64,000 bases of DNA from assembly GCA_027491355.1 (NCBI GenBank), contig JAIXWI010000029.1, positions 124,001 to 188,000 of the forward strand, given 5' to 3'. Made by a program: the position numbers and the translations under genes. This document shows positions 40,156 through 49,850 of the stretch, piece after piece. Origin of the DNA: Bacteroidota bacterium (GTDB taxonomy: Bacteria > Bacteroidota > Bacteroidia > UKL13-3). Under the pieces are notes generated by a model. That model worked only from the letters and a program-made list of their open reading frames with translations. It ran no database searches and was not told where the DNA came from. How positions within the stretch are numbered: position 1 is the first letter of the stretch; each line of letters starts with the position of its first letter.

Positions 40156-43100
40156 TTATTGAAAATAATTTAATTGAATAATGGTTTGATTGAGTTGAAA
40201 TTTTGCATCCAAAGCCTCTAATTCATTAGCAATGGCATTGTTCATTAAAAGACTAAAATCAAGAAAATCTATAGCCCCCTTATCAAACAATTCCTTGCTA
40301 GTAATTATGAGTTGGCTGCGTTCTTGTACTTGACTGTACAGCTGGTTGATTTGTTTTGCTGCATCGTAACGGGCAAGTAAATCTTTGTATTTATTGGTTA
40401 TCAAATGTGTTTTGTTGTTGAATTCCTGTTGCGCAATGGTGTAAGCAATTTTTTTGGCCTTGGTTTGTTGCAACTGGCTTCCAAAGAACAATGGAAAATT
40501 CAGCCCCCCTTGAATGGAATTGAAGCGAGTTTGTAAACCATAATTTTGATTGTCAGCACCCATTCCTTGTATGGTTACCGACTGAAATCCTATTTGAAAA
40601 TCTGGTAAAAATTTTAATTTTTCCAATTGGTATTGTTTCAAACTGTGATGAACCAACTGTGCTTGTTCTCTTAATTGAGGATGCATTGCTGTTTTGTTAA
40701 GCATCACTTGCTCATTGAGTTCAAAATTCCAATCTGTGGCAGCTGGCTCTATGTCATTAAGGGTGTTGAGTAAATACTGCAGGTATAATTTTTCAGACTG
40801 AAGTTTACTTTGTAGGTTCAAGATTTCTTTTGATGCATGCACCTTTTGTATTTGCGCATGGGTCAATTCAGGCATAGCAGATTCGCCTAACTTGTTTCTT
40901 AACATGGCTTTTTCTAAGAATAACTGATACAAACTGTCTGCATAGGTCCAAATTTGTATCTTTCTAGATAGCAACAATAATTCATTGAATGTATTAGCTA
41001 CTGCCTGTTTGAGTTCATTCTCTTTCCATTTAATTTGAAATTGATGCGCAGCTAAAGCACTAGATGCCAATTGTTGTTGTTTAATAATGGTGAATGGTGA
41101 CTGAATATTTTGACTCAACCCAATGCGGTTGTCTTTGAAAGCAGAATTAAATTGACCATACTCTAAGTTAAATGTAGTATTGGGTATTGCTACTGCCGCT
41201 TTTTTCACATGAGTTAAGTATTGTAAATACAATTTATCGTTCCTAAACTGTAAGTTATTTGAAAGTGCAGAATCGATGGCAGTATTTAGTTTCAAAATTA
41301 CTGTAGTTTGAGCATGAATTTTTGAATTCATTAACAGCACAAACAAAAGACAAATAGCTGTTTTGGAAAATTTCATTTTGATTTGACTTTTCTCTATTGC
41401 TAAATACATCAACGGCAATAAAAACAAGGTAAGAAAAGTAGCAAAGAGTAATCCACCAATTACAACTGTTGCCAATGGCCTTTGAACTTCTGCTCCAGCG
41501 CCATTGCTCAGTGCCATTGGTAAAAAACCCAATGATGCCACAAAAGCAGTCATCAATACGGGCCTTAAGCGGTTTTTGGTACCTTGAAGAATAATTGAAT
41601 CTAAGTCTGATTGGCCTGCAATTTTTAATCGATTGAACTCACTGATCAAAACAATGCCATTCAATACTGCAACTCCAAACAATGCAATAAAGCCTACACC
41701 TGCAGAAATTGAAAATGGAATACCACGCAAAGCCAACGCAAAAATGCCTCCGGTTGCTGATAAAGGAATGGCAGTAAAAATTAAAAGTCCTTTTAACATT
41801 GATCCAAATGTTAAATACAATAACAATAAAATTAGAAACAGTGCAACAGGAACAGCTATCAATAGTCTGGATTTTGCTTCTTCTAAATTCTCAAAAGAAC
41901 CACCAAATTTCACATAGTATCCTGGCGACAAGTGTAGCTGCTTTTTTACGCTTTCTTGCAATTCATTGACAACCGTTTGAACATCCCTACCGCGCACATT
42001 AAACCCAACCATGATTCTTCTTTTTGCGTCTTCTCGCTGAATTTGTGCAGGCCCTTCTTGTAAATCAACACTGGCTACTTGGTATAATGGCACATCTACA
42101 CCTTTATTATTTGGAATCAATAAATTTTGAACCGCTGTTAAATTGTTTCTTTTTTCATTTTCTAAGCGAACCACCAAATCGAATCGTTTTTCACCTTCAA
42201 ATACCAAACCCGCATTTTTACCAGCAAATGCAGCGTTAACACAAGTATTTACAGTTTCAACCGACAAGCCAAGTTGTGCCATTTTTTGCCGATTGTATTT
42301 GATAACAATTTGAGGCATTCCGGTAACCACTTCAACATAAATGTCTTTAGCTCCTTCTACACTATTTGCAATAGCACCAAGTTGCTTGGCATAATTTGCT
42401 AAAGAGTCTAAGTCTTCCCCAAATATTTTACAAACCACATCTTGTCTGGCTCCTGTCATTAGCTCATTGAAACGCATTTGAACAGGGTATTGAAAACCAA
42501 AATTCACACCTGGTATACTTGCTAATTCTTTAGCCATTTTATCAGACATTTCTGGAAATGTCTTAGCATTTTCCCAGGTAGATTTATCTTTCATGATTAC
42601 CATTAAATCCATTGCTTCAATAGGCATTGGATCCGTTGGAATTTCACCACTTCCAATTTTTGCAACTACTTTTTCAACTTCTGGAAATTTAGATCTCAAT
42701 AATTGAGATGCTTGGTTTGCTATTTGGATGCTCGATTGCAAATTAGAACCCGTTAATATTCTAGTTTCTACTGCAAAATCGCCCTCCTCTAAAACTGGTA
42801 TAAACTCTCCTCCCATTTGAAACAACACAAGCAATGCTAATACAAAGAGGACAAAAGAACCTATGATCAACTGTTTTGAATAACGTATACTTTGTTTTAG
42901 TTTTTCAGAAAAAAATGTAGTCAAATGATGCATCAACTTTTCTGAAATGCTTTTTGGATTCACTTGTTCGCTTTTTAAAAAGAGTGCACACATCATTGGC
43001 ACATAAGTTAAAGAGAGTATGAAGGCTCCCAATAAAGCAAAAGCTACAGTTTGAGCCATAGGCTTAAACATTTTACCTTCAATACCAGACAGAGAAAAAA

Positions 43101-44496
43101 TTGGCAAATAAACTATTAGAATAATGATCTGACCAAAGACTGCGCTATTCATCATTTTACTTGCCAAACTTTGTACATTTTTATTCATCTGATCTTTGCT
43201 CAATTGAATACCAGGTTGAGTAATTGCTTGAATTTGTAAACCATGTAATACTGCTTCAACGATAATGACTGCACCATCTACAATTAACCCAAAGTCAAGT
43301 GCTCCCAAGCTCATTAAGTTGCCGCTTACCTTGAATACATTCATCATAATAATTGCAAAGAGCATCGACAAAGGAATAACAGATGCAACCAACAAACCTG
43401 CTCTCAAATTGCCTAAAAACAATACCAATACAAAAATGACAATGAGCGCACCTTCCAATAAGTTTGAACGAACAGTTCCAATGGCATTGTTTACCATTTT
43501 GGTTCGGTCTAAAAAGGGTTCTATAACAACCCCTTCAGGTAAAATTTCTTGAATACTTGCAATTTTACTTTTAACTTCTTGAATGACTGTGTTTGAATTT
43601 TCCCCTTTCAACATCATCACCACAGCTCCTGCTACTTCATCACCTCCGTTATATGTCATTGCACCATACCTTACAGCATACCCAAAACCAATTGAAGCAA
43701 TATCTCTGATAAAAATAGGTGTAGCATTTGCTGTTTCTTTTACAACAATATTCCCTATATCTTCTGTTGATTGAATTAAACCTTCACTACGAATAAATAA
43801 GACTGAAGGCCCTTTTTCAATGTAAGCACCACCTGTGTTCTGATTGTTATGACTGAGTGCCAAAAACACATCATTGATGGACAACTGATAGGCACTTAAT
43901 TTATTGACATTGATAGCAATTTCATACTGTTTGAGCTTACCACCAAAACTACTGACATCAGCAACCCCCTTTATGCCCAGCAATTGCCTCCTAACAATCC
44001 AGTCTTGTATTGTACGAAGTTGCATTGCATCATAAGTAGCTTCGTAGCCAGGTTTTGGCCTGAGTACATATTGGTATATCTCGCCCAATCCTGTAGTTAC
44101 CGGACCTAAACTTGGAACACCAGAACCAGCAGGAATTTGGTCTTTGACATTGATTAAACGTTCACTGACTTGTTGCCTTGCCCAGTAAACATCCGTTTCA
44201 TCATTGAAAACCAACGTTACCAATGACAAGCCAAATCTTGAAAAACTTCTGATTTCAATTAAACCAGGAATATTGCTATTTGCTTGTTCAATTGGAAAAG
44301 TAATAAGCCGTTCAACATCTGGAGCTCCTAATGAAGGTGAAACAGTAATTACCTGCACCTGGTTATTGGTTATATCAGGCACTGCATCTATGGGTAATTT
44401 TGTAAACTGTACAATGCCTGTTACAATCAATAACAGCACACCTGCACCTACAAGTAATTTATTTCGGACCGAAAATCCGATGATTTTTTTTAACAT
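40156..44496 (-). CDS. CusA/CzcA-family heavy-metal RND efflux pump fused to TolC-family outer membrane domain
   Basis: N-terminal ~1035 aa CzcA (DAVPDITNNQVQV, LDFGLIVDGAVIIVE, GDFAVETRI). C-terminal ~405 aa TolC-like domain begins MKFSKTAICLLFVLLMNSKIHAQ (internal Met at 41376). Confidence 0.92.
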   Translation of the reverse strand: MLKKIIGFSVRNKLLVGAGVLLLIVTGIVQFTKLPIDAVPDITNNQVQVITVSPSLGAPDVERLITFPIEQANSNIPGLIEIRSFSRFGLSLVTLVFNDETDVYWARQQVSERLINVKDQIPAGSGVPSLGPVTTGLGEIYQYVLRPKPGYEATYDAMQLRTIQDWIVRRQLLGIKGVADVSSFGGKLKQYEIAINVNKLSAYQLSINDVFLALSHNNQNTGGAYIEKGPSVLFIRSEGLIQSTEDIGNIVVKETANATPIFIRDIASIGFGYAVRYGAMTYNGGDEVAGAVVMMLKGENSNTVIQEVKSKIASIQEILPEGVVIEPFLDRTKMVNNAIGTVRSNLLEGALIVIFVLVLFLGNLRAGLLVASVIPLSMLFAIIMMNVFKVSGNLMSLGALDFGLIVDGAVIIVEAVLHGLQIQAITQPGIQLSKDQMNKNVQSLASKMMNSAVFGQIIILIVYLPIFSLSGIEGKMFKPMAQTVAFALLGAFILSLTYVPMMCALFLKSEQVNPKSISEKLMHHLTTFFSEKLKQSIRYSKQLIIGSFVLFVLALLVLFQMGGEFIPVLEEGDFAVETRILTGSNLQSSIQIANQASQLLRSKFPEVEKVVAKIGSGEIPTDPMPIEAMDLMVIMKDKSTWENAKTFPEMSDKMAKELASIPGVNFGFQYPVQMRFNELMTGARQDVVCKIFGEDLDSLANYAKQLGAIANSVEGAKDIYVEVVTGMPQIVIKYNRQKMAQLGLSVETVNTCVNAAFAGKNAGLVFEGEKRFDLVVRLENEKRNNLTAVQNLLIPNNKGVDVPLYQVASVDLQEGPAQIQREDAKRRIMVGFNVRGRDVQTVVNELQESVKKQLHLSPGYYVKFGGSFENLEEAKSRLLIAVPVALFLILLLLYLTFGSMLKGLLIFTAIPLSATGGIFALALRGIPFSISAGVGFIALFGVAVLNGIVLISEFNRLKIAGQSDLDSIILQGTKNRLRPVLMTAFVASLGFLPMALSNGAGAEVQRPLATVVIGGLLFATFLTLFLLPLMYLAIEKSQIKMKFSKTAICLLFVLLMNSKIHAQTTVILKLNTAIDSALSNNLQFRNDKLYLQYLTHVKKAAVAIPNTTFNLEYGQFNSAFKDNRIGLSQNIQSPFTIIKQQQLASSALAAHQFQIKWKENELKQAVANTFNELLLLSRKIQIWTYADSLYQLFLEKAMLRNKLGESAMPELTHAQIQKVHASKEILNLQSKLQSEKLYLQYLLNTLNDIEPAATDWNFELNEQVMLNKTAMHPQLREQAQLVHHSLKQYQLEKLKFLPDFQIGFQSVTIQGMGADNQNYGLQTRFNSIQGGLNFPLFFGSQLQQTKAKKIAYTIAQQEFNNKTHLITNKYKDLLARYDAAKQINQLYSQVQERSQLIITSKELFDKGAIDFLDFSLLMNNAIANELEALDAKFQLNQTIIQLNYFQ

Positions 44497-44539
44497 GTTA
44501 AATTGAAATTGAATGGAAATAAATCAGCGAAACAAAACC

Positions 44540-44932
44540 TCAAGCAAATTGGGGTGGCTGAAAAATTGATGTCAATTTATCAAAAGAATAAGAATCTGTA
44601 TAAGCAAAACAAGGTTGTGTGAAACCACTCGATTGAATTGCTAACTCAGGAATGAATATAGAATTTGTAATGAGTACAAAACAAGCTGAACTATTTAAAA
44701 ACAATGGCAAGTCGTCATGATTTTCTGCCGATCGATGGGATGAATTTTGACCATAATGCAATGCCAAAAAATCTAGGAATCCTATTTGTTCATTTTCATC
44801 GTAAACATGGTGATGGTAATGGGCTACCAAACTCGGAATTTTTGACAATTGCAACAGCAAGTCGGGTTTTACCGCATTTGCCAGCATTGCAAAAAGCATG
44901 AACTTTACTATGATTTGTTTCAAGAGATTCAC
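44540..44932 (-). CDS. Small His-rich protein upstream of metal efflux genes
   Basis: Intact ORF just upstream and co-directional; SLVAHYHHHVYDENEQIGFLDFLALHYGQNSSHRSAENHDD. Confidence 0.7.
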   Translation of the reverse strand: MNLLKQIIVKFMLFAMLANAVKPDLLLQLSKIPSLVAHYHHHVYDENEQIGFLDFLALHYGQNSSHRSAENHDDLPLFLNSSACFVLITNSIFIPELAIQSSGFTQPCFAYTDSYSFDKLTSIFQPPQFA

Positions 44933-44966
44933 TTATCAAATATAAGTATTTGCATATCAATAAAAC

Positions 44967-44998
44967 AAAAAGGGGCGAACCATGGTTCGCCCCTTTTT
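44967..44998. terminator. Perfect 32-bp palindromic terminator
   Basis: AAAAAGGGGCGAACCATGGTTCGCCCCTTTTT, U-tracts on both strands; lies between two minus-strand genes. Confidence 0.85.
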
Positions 44999-45018
44999 AA
45001 TAAAACACAACTAGAAAA

Positions 45019-46935
45019 TTATTGGATGATAAATTTCTTGGTTGCAGTACCCCCATTTTGGGTATTGATATTGATAAAATATGCACCTGAACCAATTCCA
45101 TTCAATGAAATTTCTTGAGTATTTGTATTGAATCCTGCATATGATTTTACTTGACGACCCAAAATGTCTATGATTTGGATATCAGTAATCTTAGCATTTG
45201 CATCCAAACCTATTTTTACACTTGAAGTAGCAGGATTTGGGTACAATGTAATGTATTTGTTGTAGTTAGCTTCATTGATACCAACTGCAGCACGTTTTGT
45301 TAAATTGATAGCGAAAGGTTGTACAGCCATTTTACCATACAAAGCATTTTTAGACATTACTGTCCATTTTAAATTTACTTCTTGGTCAACATTAACACCT
45401 AATGAAGTTAACAAGTTCCAAATTGTACTTTCTGAAAATACAATTGAGTCTGCTGTTACAGCAGTTGAGAACAATGGATCTGAAAAATCAGCGTTGATAT
45501 TGTCAATTGCAAATACATAGTCTAATCCTTCAGTACCTTGCCATTTAGCAACCATAAATGCTGCAGTATCATCTTGTATATCAATAGACGTTCCAGTTTG
45601 AGGAGCAGTCAATGAAAAATCGTTGATTGCTAAACCTCCCATCAAATCCATTTGTACTGCAATTCTAGGAGCAACAAAACCTACAATGGTATCAATGTAT
45701 GCTTTTCCTCTTTCTGCAGACATAAAAGGATTGGTTTTAATTGATAATGTATCAGCAGTAAAACCATTTGCAGGTAATGGAATTGCATCTCTGTACAAAA
45801 CACTTTGTTTGGCTTGCATGCTTGGTCTATCCCACCACTCCCATGGTGAACCTTCAAATGGGAAAGTAGTTTCAAAACCAAATAAATTATTTACACCTTG
45901 AGCTACAGTGTAGGCTCTTTCGCTCATTGGGTCTAAATAAACATAGCTGTTTAATTTGTTGTTTACACCCAATGCATTTGCTTTAGGAATCACATCACCT
46001 GCACCTGAAGCATTTGGAATAACTGTTAAACCAGTTGTAGGAACAATTACGTTACCTGTATTGTATGGAGCAAATGGATCTTTTGTTGTGTGCATTGCAA
46101 CCATAGGCTTGCTAGATGCTTTCATCCAAGCAGTATCTCCCATGGCACCACCAAAATTGAAAAACATATTTACATCAGATGAAACACTTGCATCGGCAGG
46201 ATCATTGTATGGAAGTACGCCGCCTATACCAGTCCAATCACCTAGAGTATCCACGCTAACCATAGCTGAAGCATCTCCTCTTCTAAATTTAATGTTTGAT
46301 TCAATGTCAGCTCTGTCACTTACTGTTGCGCCAGCAAGGGCAATATATCCACCAGTACCTTGTCCACCAAAAATGATTTTGCTTTCATCAATGCCATATA
46401 TGTCTGAATTTCTTCTTAAGAAACGAACGCAGTTTCTCATGTCTTGTAAAGCCCTGTAAGTTGCTTTGATCAGTTGTTCAGTGGCTACTTCTTGTGAGGT
46501 AGCAGCTGGGTTCCATCCCAATCTGTAATTCATTGCTACCACTACATATCCTCTTTTAGCAAAACGATTGGCCAATTCAACGATAGAACTGTCGTCCTTG
46601 CTACCAGTTGTTTGCTTGTTCACCAATGGTGGCAAATAACTACCAGTATGTGCTAAAATGATTACTGGTCTGTTATTATTCGTATCGCCATCTGGTGTGT
46701 AAATATCACATTTTAATTTTTCACTCCAAACTGGAGATGATGTAAATTGGGCTGGAATTTGTGGATTAGGATTACCAAACAACAAATTAATGGCATAGTT
46801 GGTATCATACACCACATTGCTACTTTTGCTTACAGAAGTAAACACTTCATCTAAATAACGATTTTGTGCAGTTGCTTCATTCAATGCAAACATTGATGTA
46901 AAGAGAGCAAAAACGGAGAGTAATTTTTTGTTCAT
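45019..46935 (-). CDS. Secreted alpha/beta-hydrolase (carboxylesterase-like) with T9SS type A sorting domain
   Basis: RGYVVVAMNYRLGWNP, ESKIIFGGQGTGGYIALAGA; C-term LYPNPATSSVKIGLD...GSGAYFININTQNGGTATKKFIIQ. Confidence 0.85.
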   Translation of the reverse strand: MNKKLLSVFALFTSMFALNEATAQNRYLDEVFTSVSKSSNVVYDTNYAINLLFGNPNPQIPAQFTSSPVWSEKLKCDIYTPDGDTNNNRPVIILAHTGSYLPPLVNKQTTGSKDDSSIVELANRFAKRGYVVVAMNYRLGWNPAATSQEVATEQLIKATYRALQDMRNCVRFLRRNSDIYGIDESKIIFGGQGTGGYIALAGATVSDRADIESNIKFRRGDASAMVSVDTLGDWTGIGGVLPYNDPADASVSSDVNMFFNFGGAMGDTAWMKASSKPMVAMHTTKDPFAPYNTGNVIVPTTGLTVIPNASGAGDVIPKANALGVNNKLNSYVYLDPMSERAYTVAQGVNNLFGFETTFPFEGSPWEWWDRPSMQAKQSVLYRDAIPLPANGFTADTLSIKTNPFMSAERGKAYIDTIVGFVAPRIAVQMDLMGGLAINDFSLTAPQTGTSIDIQDDTAAFMVAKWQGTEGLDYVFAIDNINADFSDPLFSTAVTADSIVFSESTIWNLLTSLGVNVDQEVNLKWTVMSKNALYGKMAVQPFAINLTKRAAVGINEANYNKYITLYPNPATSSVKIGLDANAKITDIQIIDILGRQVKSYAGFNTNTQEISLNGIGSGAYFININTQNGGTATKKFIIQ

Positions 46936-47013
46936 GATTTAAATTAAATTTTATTCAAGTTAAAACAAAAAAACAACAAATCAAACAAGCGTTTTTAAAA
47001 TGGTATTTTCTGC

Positions 47014-49788
47014 TTACTTTTTTAGTTCAAACAGTATGGAAATATAAGCCATTCTACCTACTCTCGGACCACCATAAACCTGAATAACACGGTTATCTAG
47101 GAGGTTGCTCGCACCCATTTTGAAAGTGATTTTTTGATTCCAAAAAGACTTGTTCAATTGGGCATCTAACATCCCATAGGCTGGAACGGCTCCAGTAAAC
47201 TGAGGTGAACCTTCAAAATTGAAGCCCTCTTGCCATTTCCAATTAATGCTGTAGCCAAATCCTGTGATTGCTTCATTTAAAAATTGAAAACCAATGTCAC
47301 GACCATTGATACCTATATTGTATTTGTGTTCAGGGGTATTGAATGCAGGAATAAGCGGATCGGTTGAACCCATCCTGTCTAATTGATTCCAAGAATAATT
47401 ACCTACAAAACCCAGGTATTTTTTGAAGTAATAATTGAGTCCAATGGTGAAACCTTGTGTAGTTACTGCATCTTTTGAATTAGTTGCCACCCTGAAAACC
47501 TGCAACCCATTTGGCAAAAATGTACCAACTGGCCAATCTATGTCTGCCCCAATTTTGTATCCAATAAAATTGGTATAATAACTAAAATACCAACTCATGT
47601 CTAAGTAAAACTTATCAGTAAAATTGGTTCTGTAACCCAATTCAATTGTTTTTACTTGCTCTGGTTTTATGGGGTCAACATCAAAATAACTCAGTTTGTC
47701 TCTACCATTGTTAAATGCATCTAACATAGAAGGTATGGTTACCAAGCTATCAAAACCATTCAGATTGCCTAATAAAACAGCCCTACCTACATTCAAGTTA
47801 ATGTACTGATCGGTAAGAGTAGGATTGCGAATGGCTGAAGACAAAGAAAACCTTAATACATGGGCTTGATTGGTATAAACCATTGTTGCAGCAGGCGAAA
47901 ACAAGAAATTAAAATTCTGGTTTTTATCAACCCTAAATGTAAAACTGGTTTTCAAATGCTCGTTTAAATCTTTCCTTTCTAGCCCCAAATATGCGCCAAA
48001 TTCATGGTTGTAAATGCGTTGACTTGGAACTGTATCCAAGAAAATTGTACCTTTAGAAAAAGGAGCATATAACCTAAAATTAGCTCCCACTTTTACAATG
48101 TTTCCAAGTAGTATGTCCTGGTATTCGCCCATCACATGGTACAAAGCAGATTTGTCAAAAAAGCGCGAACCACCCTCTCGGTTTGTTCTTGAAATAATAG
48201 ATTGATAAGCTTCATTGAATGCAGCTGTACCAGGGATCAAACGGTCAATTCCGCCTCTGGTACTTGAGAAGGAGGTGTCTGTTATTTGATTGTTGAGCCA
48301 ATGGTAATAATTGAGTGAATCGGCAAATTTTTCTTGCATGTACTGATTGGCATAATCTTCGTAACGCACACCCGTTGGTTGAGAACCAATTTTAGGTCGG
48401 ATGGTTTGAATGCGGTTGAAGATAAAACGGTTCCAATTTTCTGCATAATCGGCAGCCCAGTTATTGTCTGATTTAGCGGCATTTTGTAAAAGCAATGCTG
48501 TTGAATAAGCATCAAAACTATTGCCCGCATCTTCATGGGTTGCATAAGCTCTAATAAAATAATGGTTCTCTTTTCTAAACTCTATTTTATTCTGAAAAAA
48601 ATAAATATCCTTTAAGCTAAAACGGTTGTCACCTTGGTAAATGGTAGTACCATTACCCATATTGGAAGCCAAGATCAATTCCCTTTCGTTTTTAAACTTC
48701 ACATGAACGGCTGCATTCAATTTTAAATTCTTGGTATTGTAATCTACCAAGTCTTCTTCTTTGTAGCCTCTTCTGAGGGCATAACCATAACCTAAATAAG
48801 ACAAACCTGTTTGACGGAACCTTGAATTTGAGTATTCGTCTCCATAAACATTTACTGCATCATAACCTCCAGGGTTATTGGTGCCAACTGGTGACTGCGC
48901 AGTAGCGTCATAATTTCTGGCCTGCCAGTCAAGTGCAGACATGCTAAACACATTGAGTTTGAATGCCAGTTTATTCGGCTTTAAAATTTCTGCATAACGT
49001 ATGGCTGTTTCTATCAATTCTCGTTCGCCAAATCTGGTTTGTATACTTAAACCAGGAAACAAAAAAGGACTTTTGCTCTGCATATTAATAACCCCATTGA
49101 AGGCATTTGGGCCATAGTAAGCACCACTTGCACCAACAACAAGGTCTACTTTTTGTACATCTAGTTCACTGGCACCCAAAAAATTACCCAAAGAAAAATT
49201 CAACCCAGGACTTTGGTTATCAACTCCATCAATCAATTGCAAAGACCTAACCGGAGAAGTACTATTAAAACCTCTGGTATTGATAATTTTAAAACCAATA
49301 CTGGCACTGGTCATGTCTACGCCTTTTAAATGAGCCAAACCTTCATAAAAATTTGCTGCCGGCGTTTGTTTGATAGCAAGTGCATCCATTGTTTCAATGG
49401 TAAGCGGTGCTTGTTTTTGCTTTTCAGTGATTCTAGAATCTTTTACACTCACTTCCTTGAGTTGCTTGGCATCTTGTTTTATTTTTATGATTAAGTCGGC
49501 ACTGGCTTTGTTCAAACTAATTTCTTCTGTTTGATAGCCCATATAACTCACTACAATAACCAATGGAAAACTACCATTGTATTTGAGTTGGAAATGACCT
49601 TCGAAATCGGTACTGGTTCCAATTTTAGAATTTTTAATAGAAAGTACTGCACCAATAATGGGCTCTGCTGTTTTAAAATCCTTTACAGTGCCTTGAATAA
49701 CGGAGGTCTGAACAATCTTGTTTTGAGCAAATAAACTGCTAATGCATGAAGCAACAACAACAAATAGAACCGGTATGATTTTTTTCAA
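47014..49788 (-). CDS. TonB-dependent receptor with carboxypeptidase-like N-terminal domain
   Basis: VIQGTVKDFKTAEPIIGAVLSIKN...SYMGYQTEEI, plug IINTRGFNSTSPVRSLQLIDGVDNQSPGLNF, VDLVVGASGAYYGPNAFNGVINM. Confidence 0.93.
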   Translation of the reverse strand: MKKIIPVLFVVVASCISSLFAQNKIVQTSVIQGTVKDFKTAEPIIGAVLSIKNSKIGTSTDFEGHFQLKYNGSFPLVIVVSYMGYQTEEISLNKASADLIIKIKQDAKQLKEVSVKDSRITEKQKQAPLTIETMDALAIKQTPAANFYEGLAHLKGVDMTSASIGFKIINTRGFNSTSPVRSLQLIDGVDNQSPGLNFSLGNFLGASELDVQKVDLVVGASGAYYGPNAFNGVINMQSKSPFLFPGLSIQTRFGERELIETAIRYAEILKPNKLAFKLNVFSMSALDWQARNYDATAQSPVGTNNPGGYDAVNVYGDEYSNSRFRQTGLSYLGYGYALRRGYKEEDLVDYNTKNLKLNAAVHVKFKNERELILASNMGNGTTIYQGDNRFSLKDIYFFQNKIEFRKENHYFIRAYATHEDAGNSFDAYSTALLLQNAAKSDNNWAADYAENWNRFIFNRIQTIRPKIGSQPTGVRYEDYANQYMQEKFADSLNYYHWLNNQITDTSFSSTRGGIDRLIPGTAAFNEAYQSIISRTNREGGSRFFDKSALYHVMGEYQDILLGNIVKVGANFRLYAPFSKGTIFLDTVPSQRIYNHEFGAYLGLERKDLNEHLKTSFTFRVDKNQNFNFLFSPAATMVYTNQAHVLRFSLSSAIRNPTLTDQYINLNVGRAVLLGNLNGFDSLVTIPSMLDAFNNGRDKLSYFDVDPIKPEQVKTIELGYRTNFTDKFYLDMSWYFSYYTNFIGYKIGADIDWPVGTFLPNGLQVFRVATNSKDAVTTQGFTIGLNYYFKKYLGFVGNYSWNQLDRMGSTDPLIPAFNTPEHKYNIGINGRDIGFQFLNEAITGFGYSINWKWQEGFNFEGSPQFTGAVPAYGMLDAQLNKSFWNQKITFKMGASNLLDNRVIQVYGGPRVGRMAYISILFELKK

Positions 49789-49850
49789 TGCGATGGTATT
49801 TTAGAACCAATATTACGCATTTGTATGAAAAAGTGAAACAGAAATTTGCG

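Noticed and set aside
41633-41917. Plus-strand ORFs inside the RND pump (41633, 42024, 43265, 43583, 44204)
   Set aside because: Fully antisense to a strongly supported CDS; composition typical of antisense reading.
45956-46459. 167-aa plus-strand ORF
   Set aside because: Antisense to the T9SS esterase-like gene; no start context or domain.
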